Notes: a model not told the origin generated them from the sequence alone. A stretch of DNA of 64,000 nt from Magicicada septendecula (GCA_034769895.1 JAWRYS010001452.1:310001-374000), one strand, 5' to 3'. Positions 1 through 11,400 are shown, counted from the first letter of the stretch. Program-made: numbers and translations.

Positions 1-330
1 CAATCTACTCCCGTCGAGCGCGGAAAGGCAGAGGCGAACAGACGGCAACAGTTATTTTTTTATACGACTAGACGGAGTGATGTCATCGAATCCTGGCGAG
101 CGTGTGGGGACGGAAGGGGGGAGGCGACCAGACGACGGCAACAATTTTTTATACGTCTAAACAGGGTGACGTTATTGACTCCCATTGAGCGTGTGGGAAC
201 AGAAGGGAGGTAGGCGAATAGACGGTGGCACTATTTTCTTATGCGTCTAGACAGGGTAATCTAATCGACCTCCGCCGAGCCCGGAAGGTGGGTAATAGAA
301 GGTTGTTATTTTTATGCAAGCCGTCTGATA
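1..330. repeat. Terminal tandem array, left arm
   Basis: Degenerate units of roughly 100 bp follow one another. Each contains a GTCTAGACAGGGTGA-like core, a TCGA..CCC.. box, a CGAGCGTGTGGG-like box and a TTTTTTATACG-like A/T tract. About three units are visible before the window edge. The same array lies at the outer side of the right arm. Confidence 0.75.
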
Positions 331-689
331 CAAGCGAACGGATGTTTGCACTGTCTCCGAAATGATGCAAAATAAAACAACTTTGTATTCAATTAGTAAT
401 TTACCAGAATCTTACTAAGAACTCGCACCGATGAAACACTGAGCGAAGAATAAGGAGGGAATACCATCCAGTCGGGGACGCTTCCCCTCCCATCGTTCGT
501 ACTATAGGAAAGAGGGCTACGATTGAGAGGGTATTACGAAATTAAAGTACACGAAAATTGTTATAAATGACTACATTTATTAATATAAAAAATACATACA
601 TTAAAATATGTGTGTACATACATAATATTCTTATGCTAGAAAAAAGAGCAACTTACTATTTACAGCAAAAAAAAACAATAATATACAGC

Positions 690-1085
690 GTGCGCTTAAT
701 TGTGTCTGCGCACTGTGTTGGACAGTGGAGTGTATACGTTGTGAGAATCATGCAGTATCATGCAGTAGGCTCTAAGCGGGTAAATTGGTCGTGGACTCGA
801 ATTCCAATCTGACGTCAACCGGCGAAGACTTGAGCGAATCGTCCTGTCTGCTACAATCGAAGACGAATAGCGGTGCTTTCGCTATGAACACGGTCGGTGT
901 TAGAAGTACGTTGGGTTGAGTTCTACGGTAGTACGATTTTTGAAATCGTGAATACACGTCGTACAAAAGAGCGTAACGTCCGTTATCGATATCCAGGTTC
1001 AGAACATTCTCTGGTAGCAGCAGGTTTCTCCCCCAGATGCTGCTGCGGGTGAGGCTGTGGCTGCTGAGGCTGCGGCTGTTGCAGT
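690..1085 (-). pseudogene. Arm-embedded reading frame, left copy
   Basis: On the minus strand a frame runs through NLDIDNGRYALLYDV and VFIAKAPLFVFDCSRQ into VDVRLEFESTTN, where it meets a stop near 772. The right-arm copy extends about 28 codons further. The sequence upstream (Gln/Pro- or Ala/Ser-rich depending on frame) follows a TTTTCAG/TTGCAG acceptor-like site, so this may be a last exon. I do not recognise a named family with certainty; the end resembles C-termini of hypothetical proteins of arthropod Polinton-like elements, which is a recollection and not a search result. The copy is broken at its 3' end but open where the right copy has a stop. Confidence 0.5.
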
Positions 1086-1967
1086 TGTGACCGTCGCTGC
1101 AGTTGTATTTTACTGAAAAATAAAATATAACAACATGTACAGGCCTGGAAATAAAATATGCATATTAAGGAGAATAAGATCCCCCCCCCATCTGAACGTA
1201 CACACGTTGCGATAACATATGAACAGTCAGCATCTTGTTGTAAGCGGATAAATATAACTTCATACCCCCCCCCCTCGATCACGTGTGCATGGCGTGTGAA
1301 GGTCTCAGCGGGATTACATTACATCAGCCACGGCTAGCATCCTGTTTCACAAGGTTAAACAAATTAACTGTCGCCGTCTAGTCACCTACCTCTCCCTACC
1401 TCGCGAAGGTCTATTGAATTTGCACTCTGTGAATTGTAATAAATAATTTGTATACACGAAATACGAGTTTATTCTTACCGTTAGTTACTGGTCTGTGTAC
1501 CTCCGCCTCTTCACGTTAGGACCAGCATCGCCATTGGATAGCGTACGTTTACGCGTTCTGTAGTGTCTGTACGCGAGCGTAGTTACGCCGTCGTCCAGTA
1601 CGTACCTCTTATAATCATAAGGTGACAGGGAAAGTTTCGTTACACGTTGCGTGTACAGCTTATGACGATCGCTTCGTATACACTCGGTAGAGGTGAAAAC
1701 CGTACGACTGTCGAAAAGACCTCGCAGTACAATTGATGTCGTAACCTATTTCTTATTGCCGTCCTTGGCACACCTTGCGCCACCTTTTTGTCGGTGCGAT
1801 TAACGGGGGTTAGATTTGAGAGTCAGTGGTGTAATCTGGTTCGCCATCCGCCACCTGGCCTCCGCCCGGCTGCCGCCCGAATGTCATCGATGATTGGTCG
1901 CGAATTTTCCAACATGGCCAACATCCCGCAACTCCGTGACTACCCCCACCTATCCCCCTCCCGTTAA

Positions 1968-2012
1968 CATGGGGAAGATAGTGGATTCGAACTCTCATAA
2001 CCCCCGACTGCT
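1968..2012 (-). repeat. tRNA-like B-box motif (SINE-like remnant), copy 1
   Basis: The minus strand reads a GTTCGAATCC box, a near-perfect RNA polymerase III B box, followed by ACTATCTTCCCC. A closely similar 45-bp stretch occurs at 10608-10655. No acceptor stem, A box or anticodon arm could be folded, so this is a tRNA-derived repeat remnant at most. Confidence 0.4.
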
Positions 2013-2400
2013 CGCATAAATGCACGTAGCAACTGTTCGCTGTTAACTAAAACAGTCGTCGAGCGTTCAGGTAAATATAAGTGTCTCGGAAAAATAAAAA
2101 ACAGTTCTAGGCTGTTCGCATAAATTCATGTTACATCTGTTCACTGTTAACTAACTCAGTCGTCGAGCGTTCGGGTAAATGCATTTGTCCCGGAAAAATA
2201 AAAACAGTTGTAGGCTGTTCGATAAATGCATGTAACAACTGTGCACTGTTAACTAAAACAGTCGTCGACATTTCGGGTACATACACATGTCCTGGAAAAA
2301 TAAAAACAGTTGTAGACTTTTCGCATAAATGCACGTAACAGCTGTTCACCGTTAACTAAAAGAGCCGTCGATCGTTCGGGTAAATACAGATGTCTCGGAG
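2009..2400. repeat. ~102-bp direct tandem repeat, 3.8 units
   Basis: Four imperfect units start near 2009, 2110, 2213 and 2314. Each contains a TAAATGCA(T/C)GTAACA box, GTTAACTAAAACAGTCGTCGA, a GTTCGGGTAAATA box and GGAAAAATAAAAACAGTT. The last unit is cut short and ends 36 bp before the first ATG of the next reading frame. The position suggests a promoter, enhancer or origin array for the element; that role is inference. Confidence 0.9.
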
Positions 2401-2436
2401 TCACTGACGTTAGTCGGTGTACTACCGTTTATCAAG

Positions 2437-3349
2437 ATGGACGAAAAGAAGAAACAACTAGCCCATGATATCGACACGATCAGCGATGACATACGGAAGA
2501 AATACCATGCGTTAAAACATGGGATCCGTGAAGAGGAAGAAACGTTAACCAAAAGTTACAAACCGATTCTCGGTACTCTTCTGTACGATATGTATTACGA
2601 GGAGATAGACGAATGTTTTTTCAAGATCAAAAACCACGTATATGTTAAAGGTCATGTCTACGGCTTAAGCGTACCTTTAATATGTAAATCATCTCTTCTT
2701 TCAGTCCTCTGCGCATGCGCATTGGAATTATTTGCGCATGCACGTAATTGCTTTTTTACAACAGTTGCGCATGCATCGACAGTTGCGCTATATATCCTGT
2801 GAACTTTGCATCTAATATGTTGCTGAACACTGGTGCGCTACAAATTGTGTGTTACATATTGTTATTCTAATTTTACTTTGTGTGATATACCCTTTTTTTC
2901 AGCGATGATAACGGTACTGCTAATGTTCCCATGTACACCAATGCCCTGTACACCAACGAAGCAGAGTCCAGAACGCTCAGCAACCTATCCACCCGGGATA
3001 TGGAGTCCAATGATGATGACGAACTAACGACCGCATCGTCATCATCGCTGCCTGTTGTCGATGTACATATGTAAGTCTTCATCATCTTATGAGTACATAT
3101 TTTATTTTTCTTCTGCCACCGTGAAATATATCTGCAGAAAGAATGCGCGTTTGCCCCAGTACATCCTCCCCCGTCCTGCGTCGCTGGAGAGAGCTGAAGG
3201 AATCGCTGCGCGTGCAGTCGGTAGTGGGGATTCCTGTCGGTGGGAGCAAAGAGGGGATAGCTGCGAGCGCAGCCGACATAGGAAGTATAAGAAGAGAGGG
3301 GATCGCCTCCAGCGTTCAGTCTTCCGTTGTTCCTCAAGCAAGCAAGTAA
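2437..3349 (+). CDS. Small, probably spliced gene upstream of the polymerase; function unknown
   Basis: The first open segment (2437-2802) begins MDEKKKQLAHDIDTISDD and is rich in charged, helix-forming residues for about 65 codons before its composition stops looking coding. A second convincing segment follows the acceptor TTTTTTTCAG at 2902: from 2904 the frame reads DDNGTANVPMYTN and ends in an acidic Ser-rich tail just before a donor AT|GTAAGT at 3061. A third segment from about 3142 reads MRVCPSTSSPVLRRW and ends at 3349. The exact exon joins do not resolve cleanly: the most obvious first donor is out of phase with the second exon, so either another donor is used or the copy is damaged. 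It lies just downstream of the 102-bp repeats and in the same direction as the polymerase. No domain was recognised. Confidence 0.45.
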
Positions 3350-3405
3350 TTGTTTTGTTTGTATGATAATTGCTTTTGTGGTTGTTGTGATTAATAGTTC
3401 AAACA

Positions 3406-6400
3406 ATGCAGTCGTTTACTGTTACTCGTAAACATTCGTTGCGCGGTGCGTTGGTCTCGTACGTTTACACGCCTGTTACGGAGGACGAAGGATGTGTCAA
3501 CGATGTCATAACCTTTTTCGACGAAATGCACGAAACGTTACATACGGACATTCTAAACGAACTGAGACGATTCCTTACTATAAAGTGGCACTAACGGTTA
3601 AAGCGAGATTTGTCAAGTACATCGTAAATGCTGACACGGACAAGGACGAAGAAGTGACGACCCAAGGCTATTTTCACGGTCGATGTCATACGACGCTGAT
3701 CGGTGATCAAGACAAGTTGCCCGATCGTTTAGAAGCTTCGTACGAAAAAATCATCGAATCAATTTATAAATTCACACGTGAGGGAAGCGGTTGGGCGTTA
3801 GACCACATCGTCTTTTTGGAACTCGTTTTCTCACGGTACCAACCGCTGGCCGCTTCCAGTTTTATCCGTACACCCCTCGAATTGTCTCGTATTAATTCCA
3901 TCATCAATGTGAACAATAAAGGAGATCAAATGTGTTTCGTATGGTCAGTGTTGGCCGCAATGTTTCCTCAACACAGACACAGCGAGCGTGTATCCAAATA
4001 CAGATCACATTTCCACACTATCATCACTTCCGGAATAACTTATCCAACCCAACTATATGACATTGTGAAGTTCGAACGAGACAATTCTGACGTTTCCATA
4101 AATGTTTTCGGATACGAAGAAAAAGAAATTTACCCGTTAAGAATAACACCTTCCAGAGGCAGACGACATCACGTTACTTCTTACCACCGACAACCAAAAA
4201 CATTACTGTTTAATAAAAAATATGAGTCGCTTACTGTCTTCACTAACCAAACACAAAGCCCGTTCTTTCTATTGCGATTACTGTCTGCACAGGTTCTGCG
4301 AAGAACGACTCCTTACCGATCACGTCCCCCACTGTTCACCGTACGGCGAACAGAAAATTCGTTTACCCACAAAAGAGGAGGAGAAGGTGATGTGCTTCAG
4401 AAATTACACCTACTGGCATAAGGTTCCTTTTACGATATACGCAGACTTTGAATCGTTCATCGTCCCTTGCCATCGCAGCGACGCTCCTCCGCACACATCG
4501 TCCACCACAACGGAGTCGTTACACCTTCCTTCAGGTTTCTCCTACCTCATAGTCGACCACGAGCGTAATATTTTCAGACCCCAGGTCGTTTATCGCGGCG
4601 AGAACGTGGTAGAGACCTTCCTCGATAAACTGGTCGCCGGAGAGCGTGAACTGTTCAGGACCATGCGTTCCATCGTGCCCATGACTATGAGTGACCATGA
4701 TGTGTTATCTTTTGCGAATGCCGTCGTATGCCATCTCTGTGAAAAACCACTGACTGACGACGACAAGGTGCGCACATTGTCATCTGACCGGACGATACCT
4801 GGGCGCAGCTCACAACGTCTGTAACCTTAACTTCAAGACTCCACGACACATACCCCCGTTTTTTTTCATAACTTACAAGGTTACGACGCACATCACTTGG
4901 TACAAGGGTTGGGTAAATACGACAATCTCGCTTGCATCGCTACCACTAGTGAACGCTTCGTATCGCTCTCGTTGGGTGCCCTGCGTTTCGTAGACAAATT
5001 TTAATTTCTGAACACGTCCTTGGACACACTTGTTGAAAACTTGCGCGCGAGCGGTGCGGATTTCTCTTTAACGAAGCAATGTTTCGTAGAACACTTCGAG
5101 CTACTCTTACGTAAGGGCGTGTACCCTTACGATTATATGACGGGTAGCGAGAAGTTCGACGAAACACGTCTGCCCGTACGCGAACACTTTTCAACAGGCT
5201 GAGTGAATCGTCAGTGTCGGACGAAGATTACGCTCATGCACAGAACGTGTGGCGGACTTTCGGAATCCGTACGCTAAGCGAATATCACGATCTGTATCTT
5301 AAAACAGACGTACTGCTGCTGGCCGACGTCTTCGAGGCGTTTTGTGAGATGGCCATGCGGTACTACCAGATCGATCCGGCTCATCTTTACTCGCTTCCTG
5401 GTGTCGCTTGGCACGCAATGCTAAAGATGTCCTGTGTGCGAATGGAGCTGTTGACGGATATAAATCAGCAACTCTTTATCGAATCGGCCGTTCGCGGCGG
5501 AGTTAGCATGGTAGCCAACCGCCATGCCAAGGCCAACAACCCGCAAATCGCCGATGCTTCAAAGCCGACCTCTTTCATACTGTACACCGACTGCAACAAC
5601 ATTTACGGTGCGGCCATGTCACAACCGCTATCTTACACCGACTTCAGATAGCTCAATCGTAACGAGATCGACTCACTGGACGTGCGTACTCTGAGCGATG
5701 ACGGTGACGGCGCCTACATACTCGAGGTCGACCTACACTATCCACCTGAAATTCACGACCTCCACTCCGATTATCCGCTGGCGCCCGTCCGTTCATGCGT
5801 CAATCCTGACACACTTTCACCGTACTCTCGACGACTCCACACACGACTGTACTATACAAAAGGGTATAGCGGATCGGAAACGCCTTCGTCGTCCGTTCCC
5901 AAGTTGCTGACAACTTTGGACGACAAGCAAAAATACGTTCTCCATTTTCAAAATTTAAAGTTGTATCTGAGTCTTAGTCTAGAATTGAAAGCGATCCATA
6001 GGGTACTGAGTTTTAAACAGAGAGCGTGGATGAAACCGTTTATCGATTTCAACGCGCAAAAGAGAGCAGCGGCCACAAACAGCTTTAAAAAGGATTTTTT
6101 CAAACTGATGGTCAACGCCGTCTATGACAAATCGCTGGAGAACGTGAGGAAACGAATAGACTTCCAACTAGTCTCTAACGAACGACAGCTGCAGAAACTT
6201 GTTTTCAATCCACGGCTAAAACGTATGATCCGCTACACCGATGACTTGGTCGGACTGGCCTTACGACAGAGGACGATATTCCTTTCCCGTCCAGTGTACG
6301 TCGGCTTCACAGTGCTAGACGCCAGCAAACTGATAATGTACGAATTTCATTATCGGTACGCTGTATCCAAGTACGGACGACGATTGACATTACTAATAAC

Positions 6401-6938
6401 CGACACAGACAGTTTACTTTACAGCATACGAACTGACGACGTGTACTCTGATATGAAAGAAGATCTCTACCTTTTCAACACGTCGGACAATCCCATGGAT
6501 CATCCTTGTCATTGCGACGACAACAAAAAGGTCGTGGGGAAGTTGAAGGATGAAACCCATGGGAAACCCATCAGGCAATTTGTCAGACTCAGAGCAAAAT
6601 GTTACTCGCTCCTGTTGTCCGAACGCACCGACAAAAAGGTCGCGAAAGGTGTGCCAAGGACGGCAATAAGAAATAGGTTACGACATCAATTGTACTGCGA
6701 GTGTCTTTTCGACAGTCGTACGGTTTTCACCTCTGCCGAGTGTATACGAAGCGATCGTCATAAGCTGTACACGCAACGTGTAACGAAACTTTCCCTGTCA
6801 CCTTATGATTATAAGAGGTACGTACTGAACGACGCCGTAACTACGCTCGCGTACGGACACTACAGAACGCGCAAACATACGCTATCCGACGACGATGCTG
6901 GCCCTAACGTGAAGATGCGGAGGTACACAGACCAGTAA
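3406..6938 (+). pseudogene. Protein-primed type B DNA polymerase (Polinton/adintovirus-like), degraded
   Basis: This family copies linear element genomes from a terminal-protein primer. Visible in order: an N-terminal domain with a WSVLAAMFP segment near 3940; a C2H2-like finger (CDYCLHRFCEE, about 4276); exonuclease motif I YADFES near 4438; DVLLLADVFEAF near 5307; SLPGVAWHAML near 5392; the motif A region DCNNIYGAAM near 5590; the motif B region NAVYDKSLENVRK near 6110; and the catalytic DTDS at 6402-6413. It is not functional. Frame changes occur near 3585, 4200 and 5195, the frame is lost from about 4800 to 5020, and there is an in-frame TAG at 5649. The longest intact part is 5682-6938. 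The last ~105 codons lie inside the right inverted arm. An AATAAA sits 10-15 bp after the stop. No integrase, packaging ATPase or capsid gene was recognised beside it. Confidence 0.85.
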
Positions 6939-8417
6939 CTAACGGTAAGAATAAACTCGTATTTCGAGTACACAAATTATTTATTACAATTCACAGAGTG
7001 CAAATTCAATAGACCTTCGCGAGGTAGGATAGAGGTAGGTGACTACACGGCGGCAGTTAATTTGTTTAACCTTGTAAAACAGGATGATGGCCGTGGCTGA
7101 TTTAATGTAATACCGCTGAGACCTTCACACGCCATGCACACGTGATGAGGGGGGTATGAAGTTATATTTATCCGCTTACAACAAGATGCTGACTGGTCAT
7201 ATGTTATCGCAACGTGTGTACGTTTAGATGGGGGGGGGTCTTATTCTCCTTATGTATGCATACTTTATTTCCACGTCTGTACATGTTGTTATATTTTATT
7301 TTTCAGTAAAATACAATTGCAGCGACGGTCACAGGTCACAACAGCAACAGCCGCAGCCTCAGCAGCCACAGCCTCACCCGCAGCAGCATCTGGGGGAGAA
7401 ACTTGCTCCTACCAGAGAACGTTCTGAACCTGGATATCGATAACGGACGTTAAGCTCTTCTGTACGACGTGTATTCACGATTTCAAAAATTGTACTACCG
7501 TAGAACTCAACCCAACGTACTTCTAACACCGACCGTGTTCATAGCGAAAGCACCGCTATTCGTCTTCGATTGTAGCAGACAGGACGAGTCGCTCAAGTCT
7601 TCGCCGGTTGACGTCAGATTGGAATTCGAGTCCACGACCAATTTCCCCGCTCAGACCGTGACCTACTGCATGATACTGGATGATTCTCACAACGTATACA
7701 CTCCACTGTCCAACACAGTGCGCAGACACAATTAAGCGCACGCTGTATATTATTGTTTTTTTCTGTAAATAGTATATGGCTTTTTAGAATATTATGTATG
7801 TACACACAACTTTTAATTTATGTGTTTCTTTATATTAATAAATGTAGTCATTTATAACAATTTTCGTGTACTTTAAATTCGTAATACCCTCTCAATCGTA
7901 GCCCTCTTTCCTATAGTACGAACGATGGGAGGGGAAGTGTCTCCGATTGGATGGCATTCCACCCCTATTCTTCGCTCAGTGTTTCATCGGTGCGAGTTCT
8001 TAGTAAGATTCTGGTAAATTACTAATTGAATACAAAGTTGTTTTATTTTGCGTCATTTTGGACACAGTGCAAACATCCGGTCGATTGTATCAGACGGCTT
8101 GCATAAAAATAACAACCGTCGCCTACCCACCTTCCGGGCTCGGGGGAAGTTAATTACGTCACCCTGTCTAGACGCATAAAAAATTAGTAACGCCGTCTAG
8201 TCGCCTACCTCCCTTCTGTTCCCACACGCTCGATGGGAGTCGATGACATCACCCTGTCTAAACGTATAAAAAATTAGTGCCGACGTCTGGTCGCCTCCCC
8301 CCTTCCGTTCCCACACGCTCGCCAGGATTCGATGACATGACTCTGTCTAGTCGTATAAAAAAATAACTGCTGCCGTCTGTTCGCCTCCCCACTCCCGCGC
8401 TCGACGGGAGTCGATTG
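6624..8417. repeat. Right inverted arm of PolB-bearing element
   Basis: Inverted partner of 1-1798. It begins within the polymerase C-terminal coding sequence and runs through the polymerase stop (6938), a non-coding stretch with a G-run and C-run hairpin region, the arm ORF, an AATAAA near 7837, and the terminal tandem array. Related terminal-array sequence continues to about 8530, beyond the part that can be paired inside this window. Confidence 0.93.
7454..7735 (+). pseudogene. Arm-embedded reading frame, right copy
   Basis: The frame reads ALLYDVYSRFQKLYYRRT, then VFIAKAPLFVFDCSRQDES, VDVRLEFESTTNFPAQ and TVTYCMILDDSHNVYT, and ends at 7735 with the full C-terminus that the left copy lacks. 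A TAA at 7451-7453 blocks the frame upstream at a codon that is open in the left copy, so the two arm copies carry different lesions. There is no ATG; an exon of a larger spliced protein is likely. It is transcribed in the same direction as the polymerase and is followed by an AATAAA about 100 bp downstream. Function unknown. Confidence 0.5.
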
Positions 8418-8530
8418 CATCACCCTGTCTAGACGGTTAAAAATAACCTTCGCCGACTGGTCTTCTCCCCCCACCAACCCGCTAAACATGGCGTGTAAAA
8501 GCGGCTTGCATCCTGTGTCATAGGGTTATT
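8100..8530. repeat. Terminal tandem array, right arm
   Basis: Four to five degenerate ~100-bp units, each with CACCCTGTCTAGACG-like, TATAAAAAATTA-like, GTCGCCTCCC-like and TTCCCACACGCTCG-like boxes. Each unit carries a TATAAAA string. The array matches that at 1-330 in inverted orientation. Confidence 0.75.
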
Positions 8531-10140
8531 AATAACCACTTGCTGCGCATCGTCTGGTTCCCCCTCGACCGGACACAAATAACCGCACCGTCTGGTTTCC
8601 GCCTCCATCGTTCCCCAACAGCCTCCCTACGTCCATCGTAACGAACGAGCATTGTTTAAATTATACGTAATTGCCTTAACATTTCATTGTGTTTACTTTC
8701 AAAAGTCCTTTTCACATGTGTGAACATTAACAATATTTTAAAAAACAGTACATTCTGCCAATGTACAAGCTCGAGCGGACGTTGCGCACCGACCGCTCAT
8801 GTGTTATTACATACAACTTAAAAAAATTCAATTTTTTTTTTAATAATTCCATGATGGTAATACACTACATTTGAAACAAACTATAGGATAATTTTAAACC
8901 AACGACCGCCAGATGCAGAAGAAGAGGACACTATACCTTTTTACAACGACCACCAGACGCAGAAAACACTACCTTTTTTTCACAATATATACTTACCACA
9001 GATACATACATTCCATTAAACATAACCTCAGTGTGTTACACAATTTTTACAAGTGAAGTGGTTTTCAAATATGCGCTGCATACACGCCTTCCACGGCATA
9101 CGGTACATTATGTACAAGTCATCATTTTCATCAAGAGTATCTTACGATGACCGTCAGATGCAGAAGAAGAAGAAGACACTACACCTTTTTACTACAACCG
9201 CCCGATGCAGAACACACTACCTCTTTCATTTCACAATATATACCTACCACTGACACATACATTGGCATTAAACATAATCGTCTTCGCCGCCAAAATTCAA
9301 ATTTACCCCCACCAATCTTACACAACCAATGAACATAGATTTATTACATGCCTTCCACAGCATACAGGATATTATGTACAAGTTGTTATTTTGATCAAAA
9401 GTATCTTACAACGACCGCCGCTGAAAAACAGCTAACGTCCAACTGTAAATCCTTTCTACCTCAACACACATTTCAATTATTTTTATATGAAATAATTTTT
9501 AACTATGAACATACACTTATTACATACCCAACACAATAATATAAATGGTAATTATTTTCCATGCATGATGTAGGTATTTGTGTGTTTTTACACAAATTTT
9601 AGCAAGTGAAGTGGTTTTCAATTATGCACCGCATACACGAGCGAGTGCACGAACATATTTGTTACTTGCCTTCCGCGACATACTGGATATTATGTACAAT
9701 TATGCGGTATATACACACCTTCCACAGCATACGAGACATTATGTACAAGTTGACAACAAGGCCTGTCAATATACTTCACTCAGCCTCTTCGCCGCCAAAA
9801 TTCAATTTTACCCCCACCAATCATACACAACCAATCACTACATTGCCCGCCAATTCAAGTCACACAGCCTCTTTGCCGCCAAAATTCAAATATATTTACC
9901 ACCAACACATACGTTCTCATTATACATGACCAACAACAATCAAATTTACCTATAGAAATTACATATCAATCAGAATATTATATATGGTAATACTTATCTT
10001 CTGTGCATGGATGTGCGATATTCAATTTTACAAGTGAATTGATTTTCAATTATGCACTGAGGGACCAAGTCATCGAGAGTTTTGCAGAACGCAGTGATGA
10101 TGAACACAATATATACTTACCAAAGACACACACATTCAAA
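8531..10140. repeat. Degenerate tandem repeats, no gene
   Basis: Recurrent blocks at irregular 250-500-bp spacing: ACGACCGCCAGATGCAGAAG-like (8905, 9145, 9412), TACAAGTGAAGTGGTTTTCAA (9050, 9602, 10030), GCATAC..ACATTATGTACAAGT (9100, 9360, 9740), and TCTTCGCCGCCAAAATTCAA (9280, 9788, 9870). The small ORFs here share these blocks in different frames and look non-coding. It borders the right end of the PolB element and could be a host satellite or part of the element. Confidence 0.6.
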
Positions 10141-10450
10141 TTTACCATCAATCTACGACGACGTCCAGGCGGCGGCCGGGCGGCGACCCGGCGGCGAACG
10201 GCGTTCAAATTTAACACAGTTTACAAGTTGGCAACAATGCAATACACATCACTCAGTCTCTTCGCATCAACGATATCCGAGCGGCGGCATGCCCGACGAC
10301 TTTTCTAACATGGACGATACGCCGACCAATCTACGTCCAGGCGGCGACCGGGCCACGACCGGGCGGTGACCAGGCTGCCGCCGGGCGGCGAACGGCGGAC
10401 GGCGGCCATAGCTCCACCAATCAACGCATCGATACCCCCCCCTATAACAT
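10141..10450. repeat. CpG-rich block with GGCGGCGACC-type repeats
   Basis: In otherwise AT-rich DNA this stretch is dominated by variants of GGCGGCGACC, GGGCGGCGAACGGCG and CGTCCAGGCGGC, at 10150-10205 and again at 10325-10400. No frame looks like a real protein. It is adjacent to the B-box repeat at 10608. Confidence 0.6.
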
Positions 10451-10607
10451 CACCGCCGCTCGACAAAATGGCCGACGTCGACAGCATGGCCGACTTACGA
10501 CTCACACCTTCGTCACGCCCACCACTGTCACGTGACCCCCACACCAAACTGCACACTCTCCATCTCACTCGCACTCATTATATATGTCTTCGCTCTCACT
10601 CGCACTC

Positions 10608-10655
10608 ATGGGAAAGATAGTGGATTCGAACCCCCATAACACCCCTACTCTCGTG
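10608..10655 (-). repeat. tRNA-like B-box motif (SINE-like remnant), copy 2
   Basis: The minus strand reads GGGGGTTCGAATCC followed by ACTATCTTTCCC, nearly identical to the motif at 1968-2012. The sequences upstream of the two copies differ, so only this tRNA-like end is shared. Confidence 0.4.
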
Positions 10656-10984
10656 ACTTAAGAGGCTGGAGGACGCGGCCTTTAGGCTTCTTATTTATTT
10701 ATCAATATTGAATTTAACGCACAATAGAAATGTTGCCAATATTTTATCGCATAATTTATTAATAAAATAAGAATAGTAACATGTGCAGTGTGCAAAGATT
10801 TTTTAAAAATTTGAACTTACCTCAAATTAATATTGTGAGCTGTTGTGTAGGGTCAGCAGTTTTATTAATAAACATACCCACAAACTGTCGAAAGTGTCCA
10901 CAAAAATGTCTATACTATTTCCACAAAAATGTAATACACTATATTTACATTATATTAATTTTACGATACCTACACTTTAAACAG

Positions 10985-11240
10985 ACCATTTATTTATATA
11001 TAAAGTCCATTCGCCTTTCCTTTAAATTAACAAACTTTTCTAGCACTCTATCGTCAAAGTCCTTTATTGCTTTAACAAGTTCCTTGTTGATAGATAATAT
11101 CGCAAGGGCATTCAGTCTATCGTTTTTCATTGTATTTCTCAAGAAAGTCTTTAGTCTTTTCAGGGTCGAAAAGCAGTGCTCAGGTTCGGCAGTTGTCTTG
11201 GGGTAGTTATGATATTTTTCAGTAGTTTCGACACTTCTTT
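10985..11240 (-). pseudogene. hAT (ZMYM1-type) transposase C-terminal fragment
   Basis: Minus-strand translation gives EHCFSTLKRLKTFLRNTMK followed by KELVKAIKDFDDRVLEKF and LKERRMDFIYK. This is the hAT C-terminal dimerisation region and closely parallels the C-terminus at 37780-37970 (EQCFSTLKRIKTFTRNTMK ... KERRMDFMFK). Only the last ~85 codons remain, with a frame change at the upstream edge. The LINE tail at 11241 cuts it off. Confidence 0.8.
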
Positions 11241-11400
11241 GAAAACTTACTTACTTACTTACTAGCCAACGCCCACCCTTGGCTGTTGAGCCATTAGGCG
11301 ACGCGCTGACCAGTAGCGTCGGGCTTCGGCGATCTCGGTGTCCTCGTTGGACGGCGTGTGGTCTAAAGCCGGGCAGTACAGGAAAACTGACGAAAGATTA
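11241..11400 (-). mobile_element. 3' end of a non-LTR retrotransposon with (TAAG)n tail
   Basis: Read on the minus strand, a short frame ends EARRYWSARRLMAQQPRVGVG and its stop is followed directly by a run of TAAG tetranucleotides (plus strand 11246-11264). A C-terminus running straight into a simple tetranucleotide tail is typical of some LINE 3' ends. Only this tail region is present; the clade is not determined. Confidence 0.45.

Larger units (their letters stand above)
1..1798. repeat. Left inverted arm of PolB-bearing element (window starts inside it)
   Basis: This stretch is the reverse complement of 6624-8417, with scattered substitutions and small indels. Base 1 pairs with about 8417 and base 1798 with about 6624, so both arms are close to 1.8 kb. 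The inner junction falls inside the polymerase reading frame, so the left arm carries an antisense copy of the last ~105 codons of the polymerase gene (about 1478-1798) as well as the arm ORF and the terminal tandem array. The outer end lies before base 1. Long inverted termini fit protein-primed replicating elements, but arms of this length could also come from later inverted duplication. Confidence 0.93.

Noticed and set aside
1968..2012. tRNA gene on the minus strand
   Set aside because: Only the T-loop/B-box is recognisable; the T stem has mismatches and no acceptor, D or anticodon arm can be paired. Kept only as a tRNA-like repeat.
9578..10308. ORFs of about 100-125 codons around 9.6-10.3 kb
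   Set aside because: They run through degenerate tandem repeats in different frames, and the repeated blocks are translated inconsistently.
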